Assembly (NCBI GenBank): GCA_963741755.1
Contig: CAVUJG010000008.1
Coordinates: forward strand, 105,287 to 169,286
Direction of reading: 5' to 3'
Source: Sva-07 sp963741755
Lineage (GTDB): Bacteria; Actinomycetota; Acidimicrobiia; Acidimicrobiales; Ilumatobacteraceae
Length of the DNA: 64,000 bases
This document shows, piece by piece, positions 18,086 to 25,881 of this stretch. The notes under the pieces were generated by a model. It was given only the letters and a program-made list of their open reading frames with translations. It made no database searches and had not been told where the DNA came from. Both the position numbers and the translations under genes were made by a program. Within the stretch, counting starts at the first letter, position 1, and every line of letters begins with the position of its first letter.

Positions 18086-18563
18086 GGTGGTGCTCCTTCT
18101 GGGATTCCGATGTGGAATCGGGTTGGGGGGGTGGATCTGGGTGGGAAACGGCGTCGGCGCACGATGCGCAGATGCCCTGGAACACGATCGAGGCCGACTT
18201 CGGCGTGAACCGGCTGTCGCCGCGAACAACGAGATCGTCAGACCCCTCGACGTACACGTCGACGATCGCGCCGCAGTCGTCGCACACGCCGTGGTGGTGA
18301 TCGTCGAGGTTCGTGTCGAAGCGGGTGGCTCCGACACCGAATCCGACGGCGTGCAGCTCACCCATCGCCACGAGATCGGTGAGCGTCGTGTACACCGTGC
18401 GCAGCGAGATGCCCGGCATCTGCGCACTCGCCCGGGAATAGAGGCTCTCGGCGGTGGGATGGGTGGTGTCTCGCTCGAGCAGCGTGAACAGCAACTGGCG
18501 CTGCGGCGTGACCTTGAACCCCTGGGCCCGGAAGGCTTCGGCAAGCTGTGTCGGCGACTTCAC
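18078..18563 (-). CDS. Fur/PerR-family repressor
   Basis: About 161 residues from GTG 18563 (VKSPTQLAEAFRAQGFKVTP); another GTG at 18572 adds three residues. The winged helix-turn-helix covers residues 10-85 (TPQRQLLFTLLERDTTHPTAESLY, SLRTVYTTLTDLVAMGEL). The metal-binding C-terminal half has DDHHHGVCDDCGAIVDVYVE and a second CxxC (GICASCADAV), as in PerR/Fur proteins with a structural zinc. It heads the rubrerythrin operon, so a peroxide-sensing PerR role is inferred. A palindromic TTGT-N6-ACAA lies 14 bases upstream of the earlier GTG, consistent with autoregulation. Confidence 0.88.
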   Translation of the reverse strand: MKSPTQLAEAFRAQGFKVTPQRQLLFTLLERDTTHPTAESLYSRASAQMPGISLRTVYTTLTDLVAMGELHAVGFGVGATRFDTNLDDHHHGVCDDCGAIVDVYVEGSDDLVVRGDSRFTPKSASIVFQGICASCADAVSHPDPPPQPDSTSESQKEHHHG

Positions 18564-18586
18564 GACCGTCACGCTATCTGCATGAG

Positions 18587-18600
18587 TTGTAGAATAACAA
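18587..18600. promoter_or_regulatory. Possible Fur/PerR operator
   Basis: TTGTAGAATAACAA, an inverted repeat TTGT-N6-ACAA in an AT-rich patch unlike the surrounding GC-rich DNA, lies just upstream of the Fur-family gene and in the divergent region before glpD. Its position and AT-rich symmetry fit a Fur-family box; no binding data exist. Confidence 0.45.
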
Positions 18601-18720
18601 TCCGTGCAGATTGGGACCTTCGGCCCTGGCGCACCCACTCCACCCCATTCTCGATGCACTCTGGGTGAACCGCTCCACCCGAAGTGTCACGCAAACGGGG
18701 TTTCTCGTAGCATCGCAGCG

Positions 18721-20445
18721 ATGTCGGGACCGAGACTGCCGTTCGAACGTGGGGCGATGCTCGACGCACTGCGTGGCGGCACCGTCGACGATCCCTTCGA
18801 TGTCCTGGTCGTCGGCGGCGGCATCACGGGCGTCGGCGTCGCACTCGACGCTGCGGCCCGAGGGCTGCGCACCGCACTGGTCGAACGAGACGACTTCGCC
18901 AGCGGGACGTCATCGAAGAGTTCGAAGATGGTCCACGGCGGGTTGCGCTATCTCCAGAACGGCGACGTCCGCCTGGTGTACGAAGCACTGCGAGAGCGCC
19001 GGCGACTGATGAGGAACGCTCCTCACCTGGTGGAGATCCTGCCGTTCATGATTCCGATCCTGACCAAGGACGGCGTCGTGTCGAAGAAGGTCGCCAAGGC
19101 GCTCGGGTCGGCGATGTGGATGTACGACCTCACCGGTGGCTGGCGCATCGGCAAACTCCATCGGCGGGTGTCGGCCGAGGAGGCTGCGTCCCACTTCCCC
19201 ACCACCCACCTCGACAAGCTCAGCGCCGGCTACCTCTACTTCGATGCCGGCGCTGACGATGCCCGACTGGCGCTGACGGTGGCACGCACCGCGGCCGAAC
19301 GCGGTGCGGTCGTGGTCAATCGTTGCGCCGTCGTCGACGTGATCGTCGATCCGATGCAGCGCACGGCGACCGGCGTCGTCGTCGAAGCAGATGGGTCGCG
19401 ATTCGAGGTCGCCGCACGATGCATCGTGAACGCGGCGGGCGTCTGGGCCGACGAGGTCCGATCGCTCGACGAGACCGAGCATCCCGACTCGATCCGGCCG
19501 GCCAAGGGCGTCCACATCACGGTGCCGTGGGACAAGATCCGCGTCGACATCGCGGTGATCATCCCGGTACGCGCCGATCGTCGCAGTCTGTTCCTCGTGC
19601 CATGGGGCCCACGGCCCGACGGGACGTTCGAACACGTCTACGTCGGCACCACCGACACCGACTACGACGGCCCGCTCGACGACCCACAGTGCACCGCCGA
19701 CGACATCGACTACGTCCTCACCGCGTTGAACCAGGCCCTCGATCCGTCGATCACCGAGCGGATCACCCCCGACGACATCACCGGGGTGTGGGCCGGACTG
19801 CGGCCACTGGTCAAGAGCGCCACCACGACGTCCGATGCGAGCGGTGCAGCCGCCAAGACCGCCGACCTGTCGCGTCAGCACCAGGTGGCGGTGAGCGAGA
19901 CGGGCGTCGTGCGGGTCAACGGTGGCAAGCTCACCACGTACCGGGAGATGGCCGAAGACACCGTCGACCTGGTCGCGAAGCGCCTCGACGCGCCACGACG
20001 AGCCCGGCGATCGGCCACTCGACGCCTCCGACTGGTCGGCGGCGACCGATCGAGCACGTCGGGCGAACCCGGCACGCTCGAGCACCACTTGGCCCACCGC
20101 TACGGCACGATGGCCGACGAGATCCGAGCGCTGATTGCGTTCCGTCCCGATCTCGGCGAACCGCTCGTCGCGGGCCAGCCATACCGACGCGCCGAAGCGG
20201 TCTACGCGGTGCACCACGAGATGGCGAGCACGCTCGATGACGTTCTCGCCCGCCGGACCCGCGCCCACCTGTTCGACCGTCCCGCCAGCCTGGCGGCCGC
20301 ACCTGCAGTCGCCGCGCTGCTCGCCGGCGAACTCGATTGGTCGCCAGACGAGACCGCACGCCAGCTCGACGACTACCGACGTCTGTGCGCCGCCGAAGAG
20401 AACGCAGGAGCGCATCATGCCCACGTCGCCAACACCACCGATTGA
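18721..20445 (+). CDS. glpD: Aerobic glycerol-3-phosphate dehydrogenase
   Basis: FAD-dependent membrane-associated enzyme that oxidises sn-glycerol 3-phosphate to dihydroxyacetone phosphate and feeds electrons to quinone. 574 residues from ATG 18721. The FAD loop is VLVVGGGITGVGVALDAAARGL (about residues 28-49), followed by ASGTSSKSSKMVHGGLRYLQ, the GlpD signature. Further matches are GVWADEVR, AKGVHITVPW and NGGKLTTYREMAED, and the C-terminal GlpO/GlpD cap with AVYAVHHEMASTLDDVLARRTR. The flavoprotein gene that follows overlaps it by 29 bases, so it leads a four-gene operon. Confidence 0.95.
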   Translation: MSGPRLPFERGAMLDALRGGTVDDPFDVLVVGGGITGVGVALDAAARGLRTALVERDDFASGTSSKSSKMVHGGLRYLQNGDVRLVYEALRERRRLMRNAPHLVEILPFMIPILTKDGVVSKKVAKALGSAMWMYDLTGGWRIGKLHRRVSAEEAASHFPTTHLDKLSAGYLYFDAGADDARLALTVARTAAERGAVVVNRCAVVDVIVDPMQRTATGVVVEADGSRFEVAARCIVNAAGVWADEVRSLDETEHPDSIRPAKGVHITVPWDKIRVDIAVIIPVRADRRSLFLVPWGPRPDGTFEHVYVGTTDTDYDGPLDDPQCTADDIDYVLTALNQALDPSITERITPDDITGVWAGLRPLVKSATTTSDASGAAAKTADLSRQHQVAVSETGVVRVNGGKLTTYREMAEDTVDLVAKRLDAPRRARRSATRRLRLVGGDRSSTSGEPGTLEHHLAHRYGTMADEIRALIAFRPDLGEPLVAGQPYRRAEAVYAVHHEMASTLDDVLARRTRAHLFDRPASLAAAPAVAALLAGELDWSPDETARQLDDYRRLCAAEENAGAHHAHVANTTD

Positions 20446-21919
20446 GCTGCTCGGCAAGGCCAGCCGACTCACGAGCACAAGCGTCGAGGTGCCGCAGGAA
20501 GCGCTCGCTGCCCTCGCCTCGATCTGCGAGACGATCGAGTCCGACACCGACGTGGCGGCCGACGACGCTGTCGCCGAAGCGAGCCGCGACTGGTGGCCGC
20601 TGGCGCTGCACTGGGCGCTCGCCGGCCAGGTGCCACAGCTCGCCGAGGTCGTGGTGCGCCCCACGTCGACCGACGAGGTCGTTCGCGTCGTGCAGGTGTG
20701 CAACCACGCTCGACTCCCGCTCACCGTGACGGGCGGACGCAGCGGCGTGTGTGGGGCCGCAGCTCCCGTGTTCGGCGGTGTCGTGCTCGATGCCACCGCC
20801 CTGCGTGGCGTGATCTCTGTCGACGCAGTCTCCGGCATCGTCGAGGTGCTCCCCGGCACGTTCGGGCCGGACCTCGAAGACGAACTGCGTTCCACCCACG
20901 GACTGACCGTCGGCCACTTCCCGCAGAGCTTCGACCTGGCGACCGTCGGCGGCTGGGTGGCCTCGCGAGGCGCTGGTCAGTACTCGACGCGCTACGGCAA
21001 GATCGAGGACATGGTGGTCGGGCTGGAAGCAGTCCTCGCCGATGGCACCGTCATTCGCACCGGCGGGGCACCTGCGGCAGCGGCCGGCCCTGACCTGACG
21101 CAGTTGCTCGTCGGCTCGGAAGGGACACTGGCCGTGATCACCCGGGTGTGGCTGCGCACCCACCCGGTACCGACGCACGAGCGACGCGCCGCCTATGCGT
21201 TCGGCTCGTTCGCCGACGGCATCGAGGCATGCCGCCACGTCCTGCAAGCCGGGGCAACACCGGCGGTGCTCCGGCTGTACGACGCCGTGGAGTCCCAGCG
21301 TGGTCAGGGAGGCGACGGCACCCAGTGCATGTTGCTCGTGCTCGACGAGGGCCACGTCGACCTCGTCGACACCACGATGTCGATCGTGGAGCACGCGGCG
21401 ACCGCTGCCGGAGCGCAGCCGATGCCCGACGCGCTCGTCGACGCCTGGATGGGCCACCGCAACGACACCTCCGCGCTGCAAGGCCTGACCCGGAAGGGCT
21501 TCGTCGTCGACACCATGGAGATCGCGGCGCCGTGGTCTCGGCTCGACCAACTCTTCGACGAGGTGAGGGCGGCACTGATGGCGGTGCCACATGCTCGGGC
21601 GGCCACCTGCCACCTGTCGCACAGCTACTCCGACGGCGCCTGTCTCTACTTCACCTTTGCGGCGACACCACCGGCCGACGAGGTCGAGTCGACCTATGTG
21701 GCGCTGTGGGATGCGGGCCAGCGTGCGGTGCTGGCCGGCGGCGGCAACCTGTCGCACCACCACGGCGTTGGCCTGAACCGAGGGCGGTTCATGGCCGAGG
21801 CACTCGGACCGGCCCATGGCGTGCTCGCCGCCATCAAGGCAACGCTCGATCCCAACGGCATCATGAACCCCGGCAAGCTCGGCCTCCCCACACCGTTCGG
21901 CGAGGTCGCGTGGCCATGA
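20417..21919 (+). CDS. FAD-linked oxidase, alkyl-DHAP synthase-like
   Basis: 500-residue flavoprotein of the vanillyl-alcohol oxidase superfamily. The PCMH-type FAD-binding domain spans about 70-250 (VVVRPTSTDEVVRVVQVCNH, LTVTGGRSGVCG, GWVASRGAGQYSTRYGKIED, LLVGSEGTLAVITRVWLRTH). The C-terminal part has LSHSYSDGACLYFTF, GGGNLSHHHGVGLNRG and NPNGIMNPGKLGL-type residues, as in alkyldihydroxyacetonephosphate synthases. Together with GlpD, which makes dihydroxyacetone phosphate, this suggests ether-lipid or related glycerolipid chemistry; mycobacteria have a similar GlpD/flavoprotein neighbourhood. An AGGAG ribosome site precedes the ATG at 20417. The true substrate is unknown. Confidence 0.85.
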   Translation: MPTSPTPPIELLGKASRLTSTSVEVPQEALAALASICETIESDTDVAADDAVAEASRDWWPLALHWALAGQVPQLAEVVVRPTSTDEVVRVVQVCNHARLPLTVTGGRSGVCGAAAPVFGGVVLDATALRGVISVDAVSGIVEVLPGTFGPDLEDELRSTHGLTVGHFPQSFDLATVGGWVASRGAGQYSTRYGKIEDMVVGLEAVLADGTVIRTGGAPAAAAGPDLTQLLVGSEGTLAVITRVWLRTHPVPTHERRAAYAFGSFADGIEACRHVLQAGATPAVLRLYDAVESQRGQGGDGTQCMLLVLDEGHVDLVDTTMSIVEHAATAAGAQPMPDALVDAWMGHRNDTSALQGLTRKGFVVDTMEIAAPWSRLDQLFDEVRAALMAVPHARAATCHLSHSYSDGACLYFTFAATPPADEVESTYVALWDAGQRAVLAGGGNLSHHHGVGLNRGRFMAEALGPAHGVLAAIKATLDPNGIMNPGKLGLPTPFGEVAWP

Positions 21920-22353
21920 ACGTCGCCACGTCGTCGGGCCGGTGGGATGTCGCTGCGGTCCGCGCAGGAATCGGTGTGTGCCTGATCCTCGCGATCCCGC
22001 TGACACTGATCGCCGCTTTCGTCGACTCCGATTCGTCCGGGCTCAACGCCTTCTTCTTCTTCGGCGCGATGTTCGGTTTCGTGCTCGGAGGCGGGTGCGC
22101 CGCATGGGTGCAGGACCGAGGGACGCCGCTGTCGCACGGCGTGGCCACCACGATGGTGGCGTACGTCGGCGCGCAGAGTGTCTTCGTCGTGATCCGCCTG
22201 CTGCGCGGCGACACCGTCAACTGGTTCGGTGTGTTCTTCACGCTGTCGCTCGTGATCCTCGCTGGCATTGCGGGCGGCATCCTCGGCAGCCAACTCCAGG
22301 CACGTGGATTCCAGCCGTCCAGCCAGCGAGCCAACCGAGGAGAAGGTCAATGA
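21916..22353 (+). CDS. Small four-helix membrane protein
   Basis: 145 residues. Four hydrophobic segments are seen: GIGVCLILAIPLTLIAAFVD, FFFFGAMFGFVLGGGCAAWV, TTMVAYVGAQSVFVVIRLL and WFGVFFTLSLVILAGIAGGI. The size and glycine-rich second and fourth helices resemble TIGR04086-type membrane proteins, but I would not assign a function. Its ATG overlaps the stop of the flavoprotein (ATGA) and its stop overlaps the start of the FGGY kinase (ATGA), so the operon is tightly coupled and the protein probably acts with these enzymes at the membrane. Confidence 0.78.
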   Translation: MNVATSSGRWDVAAVRAGIGVCLILAIPLTLIAAFVDSDSSGLNAFFFFGAMFGFVLGGGCAAWVQDRGTPLSHGVATTMVAYVGAQSVFVVIRLLRGDTVNWFGVFFTLSLVILAGIAGGILGSQLQARGFQPSSQRANRGEGQ

Positions 22354-23819
22354 GCACCATGCTCGTCATCGACGTGGGCACCACAGGGCTCCGAGCTGCG
22401 ATCATCGACGACACGCTCTCCGTGAGAACCATGGAGTACCGCTCCTGTCCGCCGACCACGCCGGCGCCCGGATTGGTCGAATTCGACGGCGCCGACCTGG
22501 CGGTGAAGCTGCTCGATGCAGCGCACGCGGCGCTGGCATCGATCTCCGAGCCGATCGCTGCTGTGGGAATCACCAACCAGCGTGCGAGCACACTCGTGTG
22601 GGACCGCGCCACCGGTGAACCGGTTGCGCCAGGCCTCGGTTGGCAGGATCTGCGCACCGTCGGCGAGTGCATCATGGCCAAGCTCGAGCATGGCTGGCAG
22701 GTCGCCCCGAACCAGTCGTCGACCAAGGCCGGCTGGATCCTCGCCAACACCCCGGGCCTCGAGGGCCGCGACCTGTGCGTCGGCACGATCGACAGCTGGA
22801 TTGCGTGGACGCTGAGCGAGGGCGCACTCCATGTCAGCGACCAGACGAATGCGTCGGCGACGACGAACGGCCTGCGTGTCGTGGACGGTTCCATGTGGGC
22901 TCACGATCGATGCGCGGCGTTCGGAGTCCCGGAGTCCACGCTGCCGACCGTGGTCGACTCCGTCGGAGTGATCGGTCACGCGACGGCCCTCCCCGGCGCA
23001 CCGCCGATCGCCGCGATGCTCGGCGACCAGCAGGCGTCGTTGATCGGGCAGAGCTGCGTGAAGCCGGGTCGGGCGAAGATCACCTTCGGCACTGGCGGCA
23101 TGCTCGACCTGTGCACCGACACGGGCACACCCTCGGGCGCACACCGCCACGCGGCCGGCACGTACCCGCTGCCGCTGTGGTCGCGAGACGGAGAGATCAC
23201 ATGGGGCGTCGAGGCGATCATGTTGTCGGCGGGAACCAATGTCGAATGGCTGCGAGACGACCTCGGCCTGATCGAGACGAGCGCCGAGAGCCACGACGTC
23301 GCTGCGATGTGCGACGACACCGACGGCGTCGTCTACGTACCTGCCCTGCTCGGCCTCGGCACACCCAAATGGGACTACGGGGCGCGCGGCGCGCTGCTCG
23401 GCATCACGCGGGGCACCGGTCGACCGCACGTCGTGCGAGCCGTCCTCGAGGGGATCGCCCATCGGGGCGCCGACCTGATCGATGCGGCTCGCTCCGACAG
23501 CGGCGTTGACATCCACACGGTCCGCATCGACGGTGGGATGAGTGCCAACCCCACTTTCGCCCAGGCGTTGGCCGATGCCGCTGACTGTCCCATCGAGGTC
23601 TCCCCCGTCGCCGAGGCGACCACGATCGGTGCCGCCTTCATGGCCGGACTGGGCGTCGGCGTGTTCGACGGCATCGACGACCTCGACGCGCTGTGGCGGC
23701 CGGCGCACGTGGTCGAACCCCGCGATCCCGCATCGCATGCGCAGCGTCGCGAGCGATGGGCGGACGCCCTGCAACGCGCCGGCGGCTGGCACGCCGATCT
23801 GTCCGCACTCGAGTTCTGA
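22350..23819 (+). CDS. FGGY-family kinase, glycerol-kinase-like
   Basis: 489-residue kinase with the FGGY layout: IDVGTTGLRAAIIDD at the N-terminus, ITNQRASTLVWDRATGEPV, the catalytic aspartate in MLGDQQASLIGQS, ATP site ITFGTGGMLDL and RIDGGMSANP near the C-terminus. It differs from GlpK at several positions (WQDLRT for WQDRRT; FGTGGMLDL for YGTGSFVLLN), so glycerol or a related triol is likely but another polyol is possible. A strong GAGGAGAAGG ribosome site precedes the ATG. With GlpD and the alkyl-DHAP-synthase-like protein it forms a glycerol/glycerolipid operon. Confidence 0.85.
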   Translation: MSTMLVIDVGTTGLRAAIIDDTLSVRTMEYRSCPPTTPAPGLVEFDGADLAVKLLDAAHAALASISEPIAAVGITNQRASTLVWDRATGEPVAPGLGWQDLRTVGECIMAKLEHGWQVAPNQSSTKAGWILANTPGLEGRDLCVGTIDSWIAWTLSEGALHVSDQTNASATTNGLRVVDGSMWAHDRCAAFGVPESTLPTVVDSVGVIGHATALPGAPPIAAMLGDQQASLIGQSCVKPGRAKITFGTGGMLDLCTDTGTPSGAHRHAAGTYPLPLWSRDGEITWGVEAIMLSAGTNVEWLRDDLGLIETSAESHDVAAMCDDTDGVVYVPALLGLGTPKWDYGARGALLGITRGTGRPHVVRAVLEGIAHRGADLIDAARSDSGVDIHTVRIDGGMSANPTFAQALADAADCPIEVSPVAEATTIGAAFMAGLGVGVFDGIDDLDALWRPAHVVEPRDPASHAQRRERWADALQRAGGWHADLSALEF

Positions 23820-23892
23820 CGATCACCTGATGGCGGCACCTCGGACCCTAGAATTGCTCCGACGCCCTCCCAGCGGGAAGGCTGTCGTACGC

Positions 23893-24519
23893 ATGACCCC
23901 GAAAGGACTCTCCCCCGTGGATCTCGACCCCGCTGCACCGGCAACGTCTCGGCGCGGCCTCATCGGCGCCTTGGGCGCAGTCGGCCTGGCCAGCGCCGCC
24001 GCGCTCAGCATCGCCCGCCCCGCTTCCGCCGCTCCGACGAGCCCGACCGACGGCGACAAGGAACTCCTGTTCGAGGCACTGCGGCTCGAGCTGAGCGCAG
24101 CGGCGTTGTATCGCGCAGCGCTCGACGCTGGGCTCGCCGATGCGGCCGCCGAGGTGGCGACGGTGTTTGCAGCGAACCACACGTCCTACGCCGACAAGAT
24201 CGCTGGAATCGCCGGGTTCTCCGCCGACACTCGCAACGAAGAGGTCTACGAACAGAACGAATCGGCCTTTGCGACCAGCAACGTCGAGGCGTTCGCCGAG
24301 GTGGCCAACAGCCTCGAGAACACCGCCGCCGCCACGCACACCGAACTGCTTGCGATGTACGAGTCGGTCAACGCTCGCAAGCTGACCGCCTCGATTCTCG
24401 TGGTCGAGGCGCGCATGGCGACGGTGCTGAGCAACCTCGGTGGCCTGTCGTCGAGCCTCACCGAGCTGTTCGAACCCGAAGCTGAACCCCTCGAGTTGAC
24501 CGCAGGAGCTGCGTCATGA
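23893..24519 (+). CDS. Exported ferritin-like domain protein (Tat signal)
   Basis: 208 residues from ATG 23893. The N-terminus has a twin-arginine export signal, TSRRGLIGALGAVGLASAAA, ending near ASA|AP. The mature part is an all-helical ferritin-like domain (DKELLFEALRLELSAAALYR, EVATVFAANHTSYADKIAGI, EVANSLENTAAATHTEL, ILVVEARMATVLSNLGG). Acidic and His residues at helix positions fit a di-iron site, but not all ligands are certain. The stop overlaps the next start (ATGA). It was probably fused or duplicated with its neighbour, since both share the layout. An earlier ATG at 23829 is possible. Confidence 0.72.
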   Translation: MTPKGLSPVDLDPAAPATSRRGLIGALGAVGLASAAALSIARPASAAPTSPTDGDKELLFEALRLELSAAALYRAALDAGLADAAAEVATVFAANHTSYADKIAGIAGFSADTRNEEVYEQNESAFATSNVEAFAEVANSLENTAAATHTELLAMYESVNARKLTASILVVEARMATVLSNLGGLSSSLTELFEPEAEPLELTAGAAS

Positions 24520-25349
24520 CCCGCCGGACCCACAGCGACCACGTCACGCGCTACGGCCGTCGCGACGCGCTCAAGATCGGCGGACTCACCGTCTCGGTCG
24601 CCGCGCTGGTCGCAGCCTGCGGCGACGATCGCACCGGCGACGAGGCCCCTGGCCGCGTCGGCTACGCGCCGCCGGTCACCGAGCCCGAGGACTATCCCAT
24701 CGACGATGCGGTGCTGTTGCGTACTGCGTCCTCGCTGGAGCTGACGTTGGTGGACGTCTACGAAACCATTCTCGACGCCGGCGTCCTCGAGGGTGCCCAG
24801 GTCCTCCTGGTCGAGCGCCTGATCGAGTCCCACCTGGCCATCGCCGCCGAGATGGGCGAACTCACCGAGTCCATCGACGGTGTGGCGTGGGAGTGCACCA
24901 ACCCGTGGTACATGGACCGCTTGGTCGACCCGCTCCTCGTTGCGATCCAGGGAAGTGACGATCCGATGCGCGACATCCTGAACAGTGCCGTCGCGCTGGA
25001 GAACATCGCAGCGGCCACCCATCAGACGCTCACGATCGACCTCACCGATGCCGACGCATCGGCGGCGACGATCGCGGCTGCCACGATCGAGTCGCGCCAC
25101 GCCGCCGCCATCGTCGCCGAGTCTCGTGGGCCGGAGGGCTACATCAGCCCCACGATCGGCGGGGGCGGCGTGCAGAACGACACCCAGGGCATTCCGTTCC
25201 AGTTCTCGATCACCGATCGATTCGGCTCCACCGGTCAGATCGAACTCGTCGTGGGAGCCCCCGACGAGAACGGCGTCCGCGAGACGTTCATCCTGCAGAC
25301 GCCGTCGCTGAATGCTCTGATCTACAACGAGCTCGAACCCACCTGCTGA
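24516..25349 (+). CDS. Exported ferritin-like lipoprotein (Tat signal)
   Basis: 277 residues. A Tat-type signal (RYGRRDALKIGGLTVSVAAL) runs into a lipobox, LVAAC, so the mature protein is probably lipid-anchored outside the cell. Helices resembling a ferritin-like four-helix bundle follow (LLRTASSLELTLVDVYETIL, LVERLIESHLAIAAEMGEL, VALENIAAATHQTLTIDLTD, ATIESRHAAAIVAE), then a roughly 70-residue C-terminal region of strands (FQFSITDRFGSTGQIELVVG). Coupled to the upstream ferritin-like gene by ATGA. The pair may handle iron or peroxide at the cell surface; this is inference. Confidence 0.72.
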   Translation: MTRRTHSDHVTRYGRRDALKIGGLTVSVAALVAACGDDRTGDEAPGRVGYAPPVTEPEDYPIDDAVLLRTASSLELTLVDVYETILDAGVLEGAQVLLVERLIESHLAIAAEMGELTESIDGVAWECTNPWYMDRLVDPLLVAIQGSDDPMRDILNSAVALENIAAATHQTLTIDLTDADASAATIAAATIESRHAAAIVAESRGPEGYISPTIGGGGVQNDTQGIPFQFSITDRFGSTGQIELVVGAPDENGVRETFILQTPSLNALIYNELEPTC

Positions 25350-25371
25350 GGCTCCCCCTAGACTGAATGCC

Positions 25372-25760
<389 letters not shown>

Positions 25761-25776
25761 CACCCACAACGCTCTG

Positions 25777-25816
25777 CGATGAGCCAAACCGCCGTATACG
25801 GTCACTTCGCTCATCG
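25777..25816. repeat. Dispersed 40-bp imperfect palindrome, copy 2
   Basis: Reverse-oriented relative of the copies at 4.3 kb and 49.1 kb, starting CGATGAGCCAAACCGCCGTA. It keeps the CGATGAGC/GCTCATCG arms, and differs from copy 1 at two positions inside. It sits 17 bases after the 3' end of the RNase P RNA and may terminate it. Confidence 0.78.
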
Positions 25817-25881
25817 AAACGAGATCGTCACGGCTCCGATCCGTTCCCACGAAGAGGGCTCGGGCTAGGTTGCGATCCGAC

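Noticed and set aside
18910..20895. A 661-residue minus-strand frame opposite glpD
   Set aside because: It runs antisense to a clear GlpD and has no motif or ribosome site; high-GC DNA often gives such shadows.
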